Counted from the first letter of the stretch, positions 25,824 through 35,640 are shown. The stretch is 64,000 nucleotides of DNA from Sphingobacteriales bacterium (GCA_900299255.1 OMJB01000038.1:1-64000), one strand, 5' to 3'. Notes: generated from the sequence alone by a model not told the origin. Translations and numbers: made by a program.

Positions 25824-27587
25824 ATGTATAGGACACACACTTGTGGTGAATTAAGAATAAGTAATGCAGGAAATGAAGTAACGCTGGCGGGCTGGGTGCA
25901 GACAATCCGAAAGTTTGGCAGCATAACTTTTGTGGATCTGCGCGATAGATATGGCCTCACGCAGCTGTTATTTGACGAACAGCTCAATGACAGGCTGTCG
26001 GCAAGCCCGCTGGGCAGGGAATTTGTGCTGCAGGTTAAGGGGAAGGTGCTGGAACGTACCAACAAGAATGCTAAGATACCTACCGGAGATGTAGAAATTA
26101 GTGTGAGTGATTATACTGTACTTAACGGAGCCAATACGCCTCCCTTCACTATAGAAGAAGATACTGATGGCGGTGATGAACTGCGCATGAAATACCGTTA
26201 TCTCGATCTCCGCAGGCCTGTTCTGAAACGCAATATGGAACTAAGGTACCGGGTAAACCGCTCTGTGCGCAACTATCTCGACACAGCTGGTTTTTGGGAT
26301 ATTGAAACGCCGTTTCTTATTCGTAGCACTCCTGAGGGAGCAAGAGATTTTGTGGTGCCGTCAAGAATGAACGAGGGGCAGTTCTATGCCCTGCCTCAGA
26401 GCCCTCAGACATTCAAACAGTTGCTGATGGTGAGTGGCTATGACCGCTATTACCAGATTGTGAAGTGCTTCAGGGATGAAGACCTGAGGGCAGACAGGCA
26501 GCCGGAGTTTACACAGATAGACTGTGAAATGTGCTTTGTGGAGCAGGAGGATATACTCAATACTTTTGAAGGTTTGTTTAAGCATGTTTTTAAAGACGTA
26601 AAGGGTATCGAAATAACTGAGGCTTTCCCACGAATGACTTTTGACGATGCCATGTGGCTTTACGGTAACGATAAGCCGGATATCAGGTTTGAAATGAAGC
26701 TGCAGAATCTTAAAGTGAATTTTCAGAACATGGAGAATTCGCCGGTTGATGCGAGTGGTTTTAAGGTGTTTGAAGACGCCGAAACAATTGTTGCAATCGC
26801 AGTTCCGGGTGCAGCAGAATATACCCGTAAACAGCTGGACGAACTGACTGAATGGGTGAAGCGGCCTCAGATAGGCATGAGCGGTGTAGTGTATGTGAAA
26901 TGCAATACCGATGGCACTTTCAAAAGCAGTATCGATAAGTTCTTTAATGAAGAACAGCTGGGCAAAATTGCAGGGTTCTGCGGTGCAGGTTCGGGCGACC
27001 TGATACTGATGCTCGCTGGTGCCGAGACCCGCACCCGCAAAGCAATGAGTGAGCTGCGCCTTGAAATGGGTAATCGTTTGGGTTTCCGTGATCCGGCTGT
27101 TTATAAACCTTTATGGGTAATTGATTTTCCGCTGTTTGAGTATGATGAGGATGGCAAACGCTGGGTGGCAAGGCATCATCCGTTTACTTCTCCTAAACCA
27201 GAGCAAATACCCCTTATGGACGATCTGAGCAGATATGCAGAGATCAAAGCCAATGCATACGATATGGTACTTAACGGTACCGAAATTGGAGGCGGCTCTA
27301 TACGCATTTACCAGCGCGATCTGCAGGAGAAAATGTTTGCCGCGCTGGGTATGAGCAAAGAAGAAGCACAGGAGAAATTTGGTTTCCTTATGGGTGCATT
27401 TGAATATGGTGCACCTCCACATGGTGGCCTGGCGCTCGGATTCGACAGGCTTTGCGCATTGCTGGGAGGGCAGGAGAGTATACGTGATTTTATAGCCTTC
27501 CCTAAAAACAATGCCGGAAGGGATGTGATGCTTGATGCGCCGTCTGGCATAGATGAGGCGCAGAAAAAAGAGCTTGGGTTGCAGTAG
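25824..27587 (+). CDS. aspS: Aspartyl-tRNA synthetase
   Basis: This class II synthetase charges tRNA-Asp. The 587-residue bacterial-type enzyme has an N-terminal OB-fold anticodon-binding domain ([20 protein letters not shown]), catalytic motif 2 ([18 protein letters not shown], then PEFTQID), the bacterial GAD insertion in the middle, and motif 3 ([16 protein letters not shown]) near the C-terminus. The length is normal. A hairpin terminator follows the stop. Confidence 0.97.
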   Translation: MYRTHTCGELRISNAGNEVTLAGWVQTIRKFGSITFVDLRDRYGLTQLLFDEQLNDRLSASPLGREFVLQVKGKVLERTNKNAKIPTGDVEISVSDYTVLNGANTPPFTIEEDTDGGDELRMKYRYLDLRRPVLKRNMELRYRVNRSVRNYLDTAGFWDIETPFLIRSTPEGARDFVVPSRMNEGQFYALPQSPQTFKQLLMVSGYDRYYQIVKCFRDEDLRADRQPEFTQIDCEMCFVEQEDILNTFEGLFKHVFKDVKGIEITEAFPRMTFDDAMWLYGNDKPDIRFEMKLQNLKVNFQNMENSPVDASGFKVFEDAETIVAIAVPGAAEYTRKQLDELTEWVKRPQIGMSGVVYVKCNTDGTFKSSIDKFFNEEQLGKIAGFCGAGSGDLILMLAGAETRTRKAMSELRLEMGNRLGFRDPAVYKPLWVIDFPLFEYDEDGKRWVARHHPFTSPKPEQIPLMDDLSRYAEIKANAYDMVLNGTEIGGGSIRIYQRDLQEKMFAALGMSKEEAQEKFGFLMGAFEYGAPPHGGLALGFDRLCALLGGQESIRDFIAFPKNNAGRDVMLDAPSGIDEAQKKELGLQ

Positions 27588-27628
27588 TTCATTATATATT
27601 AAAAATTACTTATTTATAGTTTTTCGGC

Positions 27629-27675
27629 GATGCCATGGCTTAATATGCCATGGCATTGTTATGCTGTTTTTGTTT
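27629..27675 (+). terminator. Probable terminator after aspS
   Basis: A ten-pair stem ATGCCATGGC/GCCATGGCAT with loop TTAATAT is followed by a T-rich but interrupted run (tgttatgctgtttttg). Confidence 0.6.
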
Positions 27676-27869
27676 GCATTATAGTATGTTTAGCTAAATG
27701 AAATCGCGCTGTTTGGTTATGATTAAAATTCTAACGGTTTATGACAAACGTCAGTCAATATCAAGGGCTGGTGAACGAATTTTACACCGGATTTTAAAGC
27801 TCGTTTTTGAAGTCAGGTTAAAATAAGTGGTGTTGTAAAAATTATTTTTTAATCAAAAAAACAGTGAAA

Positions 27870-28721
27870 ATGAAAAAGCTTATCCTCACAGCGTCATTGC
27901 TCGCCTTTGGCACTTTTATGTTCACAGCACAGTATGGCTGTAAAAAGAGTTCATCGAATACCGTTGACTCAGTTAGCTGCTCAGATGCAAATCTGCTTCA
28001 ATCGGTTTTGTCTATTACAGGTGGAGTGTTGAAATCAGGAAGCTTCCCAACAAGCAGCACTAGCGGTGCGCCTGTTCTTTCAGCCTATCAGTCTTCTGCT
28101 GGCCTGAGTGCGGGGCATGCCTTATTGTTGCCTTTTAATTATTCATCCACTGCAGGTATTTCAAAAGTAATTGTACAGGTTGAGAATGCTACCAACGGCT
28201 ACATTGAGACTTCGTCATATTCTTCTTCAGGCAATTCAGGAGTAATTGTATTGAATATCTCTATTCCAGGCCGTGTAAAATACGGTTCATTTACACTGCG
28301 CTATATTATTATTGATAATTCAGGTAACGTTTCAAATGTGATCAGTACTGAAGTAGTAATCAATGCGCCTGTTACCTGTGCCAATGCAAGCGTGTCGGGT
28401 AGCGAAGGGTTGACATTTACGACTATTGATATGACTGGTAAATCATCTGGTACTATGACACTGACTTACGATACCTACACTGTTCCAGACAGGATAGATG
28501 TGTATCAGGGCAGCAAATGGCTCACCGGTACCGGTACCAATCCGAATTCACCAATTCCTCCTCAGTGCGATTGCAGCACTCCATTGCCAGGCTTTATCGG
28601 AGCTAACGGAACACTTACTTTCCCTTACGATGCCAATCTTTCAAAAGACATCACTGTAGTAGTGAGTGGTTGCCTGGGTGGCGGTACCGCATGGGACTGG
28701 TCAACAAGTTGTCCTCATTAA
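27870..28721 (+). CDS. Lipoprotein of unknown function
   Basis: The 283-residue product starts with MKKLILTASLLAFGTFMF and a lipobox-like AQYGC followed by KKSSS, so it is predicted to be a lipoprotein. The body is Ser/Thr-rich and beta-rich with no motif I can place. LTFTTIDMTGKSSGTMTLTY and VPDRIDVYQGSKWL suggest Ig-like or jelly-roll strands. The track begins at an in-frame GTG two codons earlier, but the ATG at 27870 is preferred. A strong terminator closes the unit. Confidence 0.75.
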   Translation: MKKLILTASLLAFGTFMFTAQYGCKKSSSNTVDSVSCSDANLLQSVLSITGGVLKSGSFPTSSTSGAPVLSAYQSSAGLSAGHALLLPFNYSSTAGISKVIVQVENATNGYIETSSYSSSGNSGVIVLNISIPGRVKYGSFTLRYIIIDNSGNVSNVISTEVVINAPVTCANASVSGSEGLTFTTIDMTGKSSGTMTLTYDTYTVPDRIDVYQGSKWLTGTGTNPNSPIPPQCDCSTPLPGFIGANGTLTFPYDANLSKDITVVVSGCLGGGTAWDWSTSCPH

Positions 28722-28744
28722 TCGTTTATTGTTGGTTATACATT

Positions 28745-28779
28745 GCGGTCGCTTTCTCAAAAAGTGGCCGCTTTTTTTT
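28745..28779 (+). terminator. Strong terminator after the lipoprotein gene
   Basis: An 11-pair stem (GCGGTCGCTTT/AAAGTGGCCGC, two G-T pairs) with loop CTCAA is followed by eight T residues. Confidence 0.88.
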
Positions 28780-28990
28780 GCCGTCAAGGTATTCAACTGC
28801 TACCTGACACTTTTAAAACCTATTGACCCTTGGTTGTATTCTTTTCGGTCTTTGTTCTATGTTAGCCGTACATTACACTTTTTTATTGGCAACCTATGTC
28901 TGGAATACACAAAGAGAACTTTCCTAAAAAGTGGTTTCTGCCATGTCCCTGAATTGTCAATGCTTATTAGTTCATCTATGATTGTTGGCG

Positions 28991-28998
28991 TATATTTG
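28991..28998 (+). promoter_or_regulatory. -7 box upstream of the carboxypeptidase-regulatory-like gene
   Basis: TATATTTG matches TAnnTTTG and lies about 38 bases before the ATG at 29036. A -33 element is not obvious. Confidence 0.5.
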
Positions 28999-29035
28999 AA
29001 TATTATCTTAATTCAGAAAAGGCAGTATTTTGAAA

Positions 29036-30376
29036 ATGGTTCGGGCAATATCAGGTGGCCGGCGAGGTATTGGGCGAGTCGCATTTATGCTGTTGTTTCT
29101 GATTGTCGGTGTGCCTGCAATGGCACAAACACGGTTCAAAGGTGTTTTGTATAATGCAGCAGACTCATTGGTGATACCTTTTGCGGCGGTGTCGGTATCG
29201 GAACTTGGATTGTCTATGCTTACAGGTGAGCATGGCGAATTCTCGTTTATGGTACCTAAGGGTACACCCCAGTTGACACTGAATGTGTTTGCTATTGGCT
29301 GCAAAAAGACGATAGTGTACACTTTACCGGATAATAAGCTGAAGAAGATATACCTGAACGTTGACCAACATGCTCTGAGTGAGTTTGCCCTGCGCGGTAT
29401 GAGTGCAGAGGAAGTGGTTGTGAAGGCGATAGCTTCCATTCCCGCTAATTATGCCGATACTTCTTATTTCGATCATTCGTTTTATCGCAGGTATCAGCGG
29501 GTGAATAACAGATATACCAACCTGATGGAGGCGAGTCCGGTGGTGATGTTTAAGTTGAGTGGCGGACGGCATGGTTTGAATAGTAAGGAGGCGTTTGCCG
29601 TAAGTAAGGTTAGGCGGAGCAACTATCATCCAAATATTACCAATGCGGTTGAAGACAATCCTATGGATCTGCTGGTGCAAAATCCAATTTATCATCTCCA
29701 CGAAAGTGCGCTGGATCCGGGGAGGTTTTCCGGTTACAGGTTTAAATTCGATACTTCCAATAAGACCAAAGACTATGTGATCAACTATATATGCCTAAGT
29801 TATTCAACCGACCACCATGGCATACAAGGCGACTTTGTGCTTTTGGACCTGAATGGTGAGGCATGGGATAGCGGCACAGTGGTGATCGACCGTGATAGTT
29901 ATGCCATCAAGAAATTCTACCGAGTATCTCACCGCTACTTTGACTATAAGTACAAGTACTTTCCCCCGCAGAATAACAAGGTGCGATATAATGGCCGGTA
30001 CTACTTCTTCGAGTTTACCGGCGGCGATCTGGAGGCCGAATATCAGCAGCGTAACGGCAAGTGGTATCTGGCAAAGATGGCGCGGAAGTATACCAATCAG
30101 TTTTATGTTCCGCTTTTTGAGACCCTTGAATTTGAGAACACCGATTATTTTGAATGGTATTCTGATACTGTTACCAGATACACCACGGCCGAATATGTTG
30201 ATAAGTTCCACCCGATAATGGCTACCGCTGCACGAGACTACAATGCCACAGACTGGCTGGTGGAGAAGTTCCCGTTTCACTACGCAAAAAGTGCAGACGT
30301 GTTCAGCGACCTTGAAAAAGACGGGCCGGTATTGAAGCAGTTTTACAACGAAAGTAAAATTGACGAAAGCCGTTAG
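29036..30376 (+). CDS. Secreted protein with carboxypeptidase-regulatory-like domain
   Basis: The 446-residue product has a signal peptide (VAFMLLFLIVGVPAMAQ). An N-terminal ~90-residue beta-sandwich of the CarboxypepD_reg-like type follows (RFKGVLYNAADSLVIPFAAV, GEHGEFSFMVPKG), as found at the start of many Bacteroidota outer-membrane proteins. The rest (about residues 110-446) is rich in Tyr/Phe/Asp and resembles the long soluble partner of that domain in uncharacterised proteins. It has no TonB plug or barrel, so it is not a transporter. It is likely periplasmic or attached to the outer membrane. The ATG at 29036 was preferred over the in-frame TTG at 29030. Confidence 0.75.
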   Translation: MVRAISGGRRGIGRVAFMLLFLIVGVPAMAQTRFKGVLYNAADSLVIPFAAVSVSELGLSMLTGEHGEFSFMVPKGTPQLTLNVFAIGCKKTIVYTLPDNKLKKIYLNVDQHALSEFALRGMSAEEVVVKAIASIPANYADTSYFDHSFYRRYQRVNNRYTNLMEASPVVMFKLSGGRHGLNSKEAFAVSKVRRSNYHPNITNAVEDNPMDLLVQNPIYHLHESALDPGRFSGYRFKFDTSNKTKDYVINYICLSYSTDHHGIQGDFVLLDLNGEAWDSGTVVIDRDSYAIKKFYRVSHRYFDYKYKYFPPQNNKVRYNGRYYFFEFTGGDLEAEYQQRNGKWYLAKMARKYTNQFYVPLFETLEFENTDYFEWYSDTVTRYTTAEYVDKFHPIMATAARDYNATDWLVEKFPFHYAKSADVFSDLEKDGPVLKQFYNESKIDESR

Positions 30377-30413
30377 CCAGAACAAACGTTCGATGGAAAA
30401 AGATTCAGGCCTA

Positions 30414-31187
30414 TTATTTTGAATCGCCGGAATTATTCTTAATCACAATTCGCCGTCGTCCATATCTGTCTAACATTGTTTGGTTGAAAACTCGGGCCAG
30501 TGGATAATACTCTATATCATATTTCTTAGAGCGGTAGTGTGTCGGGCCTGCACTTTTGCCTAGGCTGAATTTATATTCGTCGAATGCGATTTTGTAAAAA
30601 TAGGTCAGCTGGTGAAATTTGGGATTAAGAATTACCAGGCTTTTTCCTCTTGGCGGATCAGGGTCATAAGTGTATCTGGATGATTTTTTGACTATTGGCT
30701 TATTATCCATTTGATACCGCATTTGAGGATTATTAGCTAGCTCAAATGTGTCCTCAAGTTCCTTTTTGTATTTGGCTTGCGACAAGGCATAACCGTAATA
30801 CACTATTACATATGTTGTGCTGTCGCCGGGAGGTACTACATCATAAACAAATTCACCTTTATCGTTCATGAGTACGCCATTAAATTCTCTTTTTTTTATA
30901 CGGTCGGCATTTGTGTCCATGTAATAATAAACGGGGCAGTAACCGAAGTTCTCATTAAAGTCCAGATGAACACGTTTAGTTACTTCTTCAGCCTCATGAG
31001 CTACCAATTCAGCCTCCTGAATATCGTTGTTTTGAAGCATGGCTGATATGCGGTTATGCTCAGAACGCAGCTGAAACAAAACAACTGAAGGATATCTGGC
31101 TGTTGTTGTATCTGCGGCAGAGGCTTTGCCTATTCCTGTATACAGGAATAGCAGGGAAATGCAAAAAAATGGCAGCCGAAATTTCAT
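30414..31187 (-). CDS. Secreted protein of unknown function
   Basis: The 257-residue product has a signal peptide (MKFRLPFFCISLLFLYTGIG, cleavage after ASA). The mature protein has many Tyr and Lys residues, among them VLFQLRSEHNRISAML, GYCPVYYYMDTNADRI and FYKIAFDEYKFSLGKS. I do not recognise a family. A TAACTTTG box 21 bases upstream supports the start. It is convergent with the preceding gene and has its own promoter, so it is probably a single-gene unit. Confidence 0.7.
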   Translation of the reverse strand: MKFRLPFFCISLLFLYTGIGKASAADTTTARYPSVVLFQLRSEHNRISAMLQNNDIQEAELVAHEAEEVTKRVHLDFNENFGYCPVYYYMDTNADRIKKREFNGVLMNDKGEFVYDVVPPGDSTTYVIVYYGYALSQAKYKKELEDTFELANNPQMRYQMDNKPIVKKSSRYTYDPDPPRGKSLVILNPKFHQLTYFYKIAFDEYKFSLGKSAGPTHYRSKKYDIEYYPLARVFNQTMLDRYGRRRIVIKNNSGDSK

Positions 31188-31207
31188 AATTGGTTTTCTG
31201 ATTATTT

Positions 31208-31215
31208 CAAAGTTA
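31208..31215 (-). promoter_or_regulatory. -7 box for the 257-residue secreted protein
   Basis: TAACTTTG on the minus strand, about 20 bases before the ATG at 31187. Confidence 0.55.
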
Positions 31216-31241
31216 GAATTAAAATAAGTTACATTATTCTT

Positions 31242-31282
31242 AAAAAACAGAAAGCCTCCGTGTAAGGGCAGGCTTCCTGTTT
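31242..31282 (-). terminator. Terminator of the DUF2723 gene
   Basis: On the minus strand a 12-base stem (AACAGGAAGCCT/AGGCTTTCTGTT, one G-T pair) is followed by a T run. It lies about 20 bases past the DUF2723 stop and just ahead of the next promoter. Confidence 0.8.
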
Positions 31283-31300
31283 GTATAAAACAATAACTAA

Positions 31301-34300
31301 TTACTGTTCGTCTCCGCCTCCGGGGCCTGACTTTATATTAAGCAGGTCTTTCACTTTCGGCCCAAGCTGCTGCATTCTGCTAAAGATTTGTTTTGCATTA
31401 ACGGAGTCCCCGGCCTGATAAGCGGTGCTTGCCAGCGACTGCATGATCTGGAACTGCTGTTTCACATCATCGGCAAGAGCAGCACGGCTGTTGTCGTTCA
31501 GAGAAGCAATCCAGTTTACATCGGTTTCTGCGTTTCTTACAATCTTGTTGGCGAGGTCAGTAGCTTTTTTAATTGCGCCAGCCCTGTAGTAAGATGCTGC
31601 AATAAAGTAAGCAGTGTAGTCGTAGCAGTATGAGTGCTCAGAGATGCCAGCCATAACTTTGTCCAGCACTTCTTCTGCTTTTTTATTCTTGCCTTCTGCG
31701 CTCAGCTGGTTGGCAACGAACGAAGCATCCATGCGGTAGGTAACAAACTCATGGCGGTTTGGCTCATCGAAATAAACATCGTTGCGGTCTGCGCCACCCC
31801 ACAGGAATTTGTTTACAAACAGGTCATAGCTCTTTTCTGTGTTGATGGTACCCAGCACCTGCTGATTAACCTTTATAGCGTCGTTGTATTTAAACGGCAT
31901 CAGCCTGTACACAAGGCCTTCCATATGCAGGTAGTCGCCTGTGCCACCGTAGTCGCCAGACCTTAAACCCGCATCGAAATAGAGCGGGCGTTTCCAGCCG
32001 TCGTTGGCAACAGCTGCTATGATATTGAGTATAGCCAGGTCGCTCTTATACGGCATGTTTTTAGGGTAAGACCATTTCATCTCAGTGTTCACTCTGGCGC
32101 TGTCGGCGGCAGAAATCATACCCCTGCTGATCAGTTCTTCTTTGCTCAAAGACGGTGCAAAGAAGTTCTTGGTAGGCAGGTAATTCATTGCCTCTCCTCT
32201 GCCTGCAGCTTTATTTGCCGGATCATCGCTGATGATGAACTTACAGATATCAGCCAGGTTGAAATATTTGTCTTCAGGAATCTGCGGATTCTTGGAGTAA
32301 GACAGATAATTATGCCTGTCGCCAATGTAGTCTTTTCTTGTCCAGATCATTGGTACAGCGTCGGCATCATTGATTCTGTAATTGAGCTGATCCACGTACC
32401 AGTCTATACCCAGCAGGCTGGTGTTGATGATACGTACATCTTTCCTGAAACCTTCTATTTCCTGAATGTACCATAGCGGATAGGTCTGGTTATCACCAAA
32501 TGTAAACAGAACCGCATTAGGTGCACAGCATGAAAGCGTATTGTAAGCAACTGCACGCGCCAGTGTTTTGTGCGAGCGGTCGTGGTCGTTCCATTCTACA
32601 TTGGCCATAAGTACCGGCACCGCTACCAGGCAAAGCACAACTGACAATACCACAGGAACCATGCCCTTCATGGCATTTTTCAGCCACTGGTGCACCATCA
32701 GTACGCCAAGCCCTATCCAGATGGTGAAAGTATAAGTACAGCCTGCAAATGCATAATCCCTTTCGCGCGGCTGCACCGGAGGCATGTTCAGGTAAATACC
32801 AATGGCTGCACCTGTAAAGAAGAATAAGGTGAGGACAATGATACCGTCTTTCTTATTCCTGTTGAACTGGTACACAAGGCCAAGGATGCCCAGAATGAAA
32901 GGCAGGAAGTATAGTTTATTGTGGGCACCATTGTCGCTGAACCCGGACCCCATTTTGTCGGTATCACCAATACCGCGCATATTGTCTATGAAGTTGATGC
33001 CAGATATCCAGTTGCCATTCTTGGGGTCGCCCTGTCCTTCCACGTCGTTCTGACGGCCGGCAAAGTTCCACATAAAGAAGCGCCACCACATCCAGTCCAT
33101 CTGATAACCAATGAAATACTTCATGTTATCAGAAGCAGTTGGCTGCTCGTTATCACCCAACCCCAGGAACTGCTTGTAGAAATTAATGTGATTAGCTTCG
33201 TTATTATCGTATATACGAGGGAAGAAATGGCTCTGGTCTTCGCCGTTCTGATCGCGGCCATACAATGGCGTAATTTTCTTGCCCACCACTTCATACACAT
33301 CCTTGCCGTTAATTTTAGACTGAGCGTAAATTTTACCGCTCGTATCCAAACCCGTCCAGTTGCTGGTATAATATGGGCCAAATAACAACGGCTGCTGACC
33401 AAACTGCTCACGGTTTACATAGTCAAGGAATGACATTGGGTTATCCGGATTGGTCATATCAATAGGTACATCGGCCCTGGAGCGTACAATAGCTGTGAAG
33501 TAGCTGGAATAGCCGATGATAATGAAAATGATGCATAATACGCCAGTATGAAGCAGGTGCATGCCTTTTTTCTTGGCAAACATGAGCAGGAATGCCAACA
33601 ATGCACAGAGGCCTACCAGGAATACCAGTGCGCCGGTATCAAAACCAGCACCGAAACTGTTGGTAAATGTCATGTCGAAGAACGAAGCGATACGGGGGAT
33701 GTACTGAATAACGCCAAACTGTACAAACGCCAGTACCACACAGCCCATTACGAAGGCTATTATAGAACCCTTGAGTGTGGTTTCGTAGCGCCTGTAATAG
33801 TATACCATAGCAATAGCCGGTATAGTAAGGAGGTTAAGCAAGTGCACACACACAGAAATACCTATGAGGTAGGCTATCAGAACTATCCATCTGTCGGCAT
33901 ATTTATTATCGGCAACATGCTCCCATTTGAGTATAGCCCAGAAAGTAATTGCAGTAAAGAAAGATGAAGTGGCATACACCTCTGCCTCAACAGCCGAAAA
34001 CCAGAAGGTATCTGAAAATGTACATGCCAGTGCACCTACCAGGCCTGCACCCATTATCAGCAGTGTCTGATTCATGTCGGGCTCATTGGTGTCCGGGGCT
34101 ACCAGTTTTTTGCCAAAATGGGTGATGATCCAGAACAGGAACAAAATAGAAAGTCCGCTCATGATTGCCGAAAGGGCATTGATCATAGTAGCTGCACCTG
34201 CGGTACCCAGGGTACTAATAGATGGCTGTGCTGTGGCAGCACCTCCGCCGGAAAACAGGGAAAACACCCTCTGTAGGATCATAAAAAACGGCGCACCTGG

Positions 34301-34450
34301 TGAGTGGCCCACCTCCAGCTTGTAAGCGCATGAAAGGAACTCGCCGCAGTCCCAGAAACTGACAGTAGGTTCCATAGTTTTTAAATAAACTATAGTAGCG
34401 ATTGCGCCTGTAACCCAGCCAAAGATGTTATTAATTTTACGATAATTCAT
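31301..34450 (-). CDS. DUF2723 membrane glycosyltransferase-like protein
   Basis: The 1049-residue product has a multi-spanning N-terminal half (about ten to twelve hydrophobic segments to residue 640) and a large soluble C-terminal half ending in TPR-like helices. The N-terminal signature VSFWDCGEFLSCAYKLEVGH, then SPGAPFF, is the DUF2723 core, classed as glycosyltransferase family 117 and related to protein O-mannosyltransferases. The acidic DCGE in the first extracytoplasmic loop is the expected catalytic site. Bacteroidota are known to O-glycosylate secreted proteins, so a role in glycosylating exported proteins is plausible but inferred. A TATTTTTG box lies 20 bases upstream and a terminator follows, so it is a single-gene unit. 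Confidence 0.88.
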   Translation of the reverse strand: MNYRKINNIFGWVTGAIATIVYLKTMEPTVSFWDCGEFLSCAYKLEVGHSPGAPFFMILQRVFSLFSGGGAATAQPSISTLGTAGAATMINALSAIMSGLSILFLFWIITHFGKKLVAPDTNEPDMNQTLLIMGAGLVGALACTFSDTFWFSAVEAEVYATSSFFTAITFWAILKWEHVADNKYADRWIVLIAYLIGISVCVHLLNLLTIPAIAMVYYYRRYETTLKGSIIAFVMGCVVLAFVQFGVIQYIPRIASFFDMTFTNSFGAGFDTGALVFLVGLCALLAFLLMFAKKKGMHLLHTGVLCIIFIIIGYSSYFTAIVRSRADVPIDMTNPDNPMSFLDYVNREQFGQQPLLFGPYYTSNWTGLDTSGKIYAQSKINGKDVYEVVGKKITPLYGRDQNGEDQSHFFPRIYDNNEANHINFYKQFLGLGDNEQPTASDNMKYFIGYQMDWMWWRFFMWNFAGRQNDVEGQGDPKNGNWISGINFIDNMRGIGDTDKMGSGFSDNGAHNKLYFLPFILGILGLVYQFNRNKKDGIIVLTLFFFTGAAIGIYLNMPPVQPRERDYAFAGCTYTFTIWIGLGVLMVHQWLKNAMKGMVPVVLSVVLCLVAVPVLMANVEWNDHDRSHKTLARAVAYNTLSCCAPNAVLFTFGDNQTYPLWYIQEIEGFRKDVRIINTSLLGIDWYVDQLNYRINDADAVPMIWTRKDYIGDRHNYLSYSKNPQIPEDKYFNLADICKFIISDDPANKAAGRGEAMNYLPTKNFFAPSLSKEELISRGMISAADSARVNTEMKWSYPKNMPYKSDLAILNIIAAVANDGWKRPLYFDAGLRSGDYGGTGDYLHMEGLVYRLMPFKYNDAIKVNQQVLGTINTEKSYDLFVNKFLWGGADRNDVYFDEPNRHEFVTYRMDASFVANQLSAEGKNKKAEEVLDKVMAGISEHSYCYDYTAYFIAASYYRAGAIKKATDLANKIVRNAETDVNWIASLNDNSRAALADDVKQQFQIMQSLASTAYQAGDSVNAKQIFSRMQQLGPKVKDLLNIKSGPGGGDEQ

Positions 34451-34469
34451 GTTATATAGTTAGTGTGGA

Positions 34470-34477
34470 CAAAAATA
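34470..34477 (-). promoter_or_regulatory. -7 box for the DUF2723 gene
   Basis: TATTTTTG on the minus strand predicts a start near 34463, giving a leader of about 13 bases. Confidence 0.55.
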
Positions 34478-34552
34478 GCAAAAGTTGCGGCTTTAAAAAC
34501 CACTATTTAAGCTAAAACGGGTTAATAAAGGTTAATGGGGATAACTTCTTTT

Positions 34553-34658
34553 TTAGTCATGAGTCGTAAGCCGTAAGTCATTAGTCGTCAGTATTTAGTT
34601 GTGAGTCATAATTAGTTAGTTGTGAGTCGATGTTGTAGGTCGTAAGTTATTAGTCATG
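34553..34658. repeat. Degenerate AGTCGT/AGTCAT array
   Basis: About eight imperfect copies of AGTC(G/A)T with spacers such as TAAG, GTGAG and TTAG run through about 105 bases (for example agtcgtaagccgtaagtcat). This is a low-complexity array typical of decaying spacer DNA. Confidence 0.6.
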
Positions 34659-34753
34659 GTCAAATTGGCGTGTTGTTGGTACAGCCTTTGTTGAAACCTG
34701 GGCTGGTGATAAAATGTTACAGTCGGTAAATGAGCCGGAAGCAAATTGCGGGA

Positions 34754-34874
34754 TTACTTCCGGTTTCTTCCGGTTGCGGAAGTGGCGTGCGTATTGTAAA
34801 CTATTGATAATCAGTATGTTGTATTTGTTACTTCCGGTTTCCGGTTTTTTGCGGGTTTTGCGGAGTCCGGAAGT
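34754..34874. repeat. Two ACTTCCGG hairpins 74 bases apart
   Basis: TTACTTCCGGTTTC occurs at 34754-34767 and 34828-34841. Each copy pairs with a following reverse complement: ACTTCCG with CGGAAGT at 34777-34783, and ACTTCCGG with CCGGAAGT at 34867-34874. The unit looks like a duplicated small hairpin element. Confidence 0.65.
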
Positions 34875-34993
34875 TGATTTCGGTTTGTGCCAGTATGCGT
34901 TTTTTTAAAATTCCCCAATTTTTAAAAACAATATAATTCCCCGGCTATTAATTAATAATCAATATTTTACGCTTGTAAAATTCCCCAAAAACT

Positions 34994-35042
34994 CCCCACT
35001 TTCACCCCAATCCCGATAGCCATCGGGACCCCACTTTCACCC
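34994..35042. repeat. CCCGAT hairpin between 14-base direct repeats
   Basis: CCCCACTTTCACCC occurs at 34994-35007 and 35029-35042. Between the copies lies the palindrome CCCGATAGCCATCGGG (35012-35027). The arrangement resembles a small REP-like or insertion footprint. Confidence 0.65.
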
Positions 35043-35073
35043 TGCATCGTCCTGAAATAGGTTTACACGTTGG

Positions 35074-35113
35074 TTAGATAATCCTGATTTTTGTATACCG
35101 GTGGATTATCTAA
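35074..35113. repeat. 11-base inverted repeat
   Basis: TTAGATAATCC at 35074-35084 and its exact complement GGATTATCTAA at 35103-35113 flank an 18-base spacer. There is no T run, so it is not an obvious terminator. It could be an operator, a recombination site or a relic. Confidence 0.65.
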
Positions 35114-35640
35114 TAACTGCTGGGTTGTAGTTGCCAGATACCACAGGATGCCCTAAAACCCCAACTATATAAAAATACACCTAGTAGCCGAAACTACAAA
35201 ATTGAAAATCTATGATGGGACGTAAGCGACCTGTGATAGAACGGAGCGGGCCTGTGATGGAAAAAGTCGCACGAAATGAAATTGCGATATAAAGGTTTGT
35301 CAGTCATATTTATAACAGGCAAAAAGTTATTTATCAGTCTGTGATTCAAGCATAGTAGGCACGAAGAAATTAAATGTTTAATTAGTAGTTACAATATTTT
35401 TAAATTTGAATTTCGCGTTAGGAAAATGAGAATTGGACTTTGCAGCTATGTATCAAAATTTTGGCACAAACACGGTATTACTTGCAGGGAATAATTGTTA
35501 TTTATTCGTTAAAAAAATTTAATTTTTAAAAATAGTTTTTATATTTTGTTATTTCAAATTGTTTTATTATATTTGATTAATGTTCTTGTCATGAAAAAGT
35601 AAAATGTTATTTCCTAAGCTGCTAAAACTAGTACACGATT

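Larger units (their letters stand above)
34478..35640. other. Long AT-rich intergenic region with structured repeats
   Basis: More than 1.1 kb contains no ORF with coding character, and the 64-codon track ORF at 34714 runs through hairpin arms. It holds four kinds of repeat, listed separately: a degenerate AGTCGT array, paired ACTTCCGG hairpins, a CCCGAT hairpin between 14-base direct repeats, and an 11-base inverted repeat. The last 250 bases before the receiver gene are very AT-rich. I found no tRNA, riboswitch or CRISPR signature. Confidence 0.6.

Noticed and set aside
28666-29154. 162-codon plus-strand ORF
   Set aside because: It overlaps the end of a real lipoprotein gene and a strong terminator, and shows no protein-like pattern.
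29008-29439. 143-codon minus-strand ORF opposite the carboxypeptidase-regulatory-like gene
   Set aside because: It is the mirror of a real plus-strand gene with signal peptide and domain.
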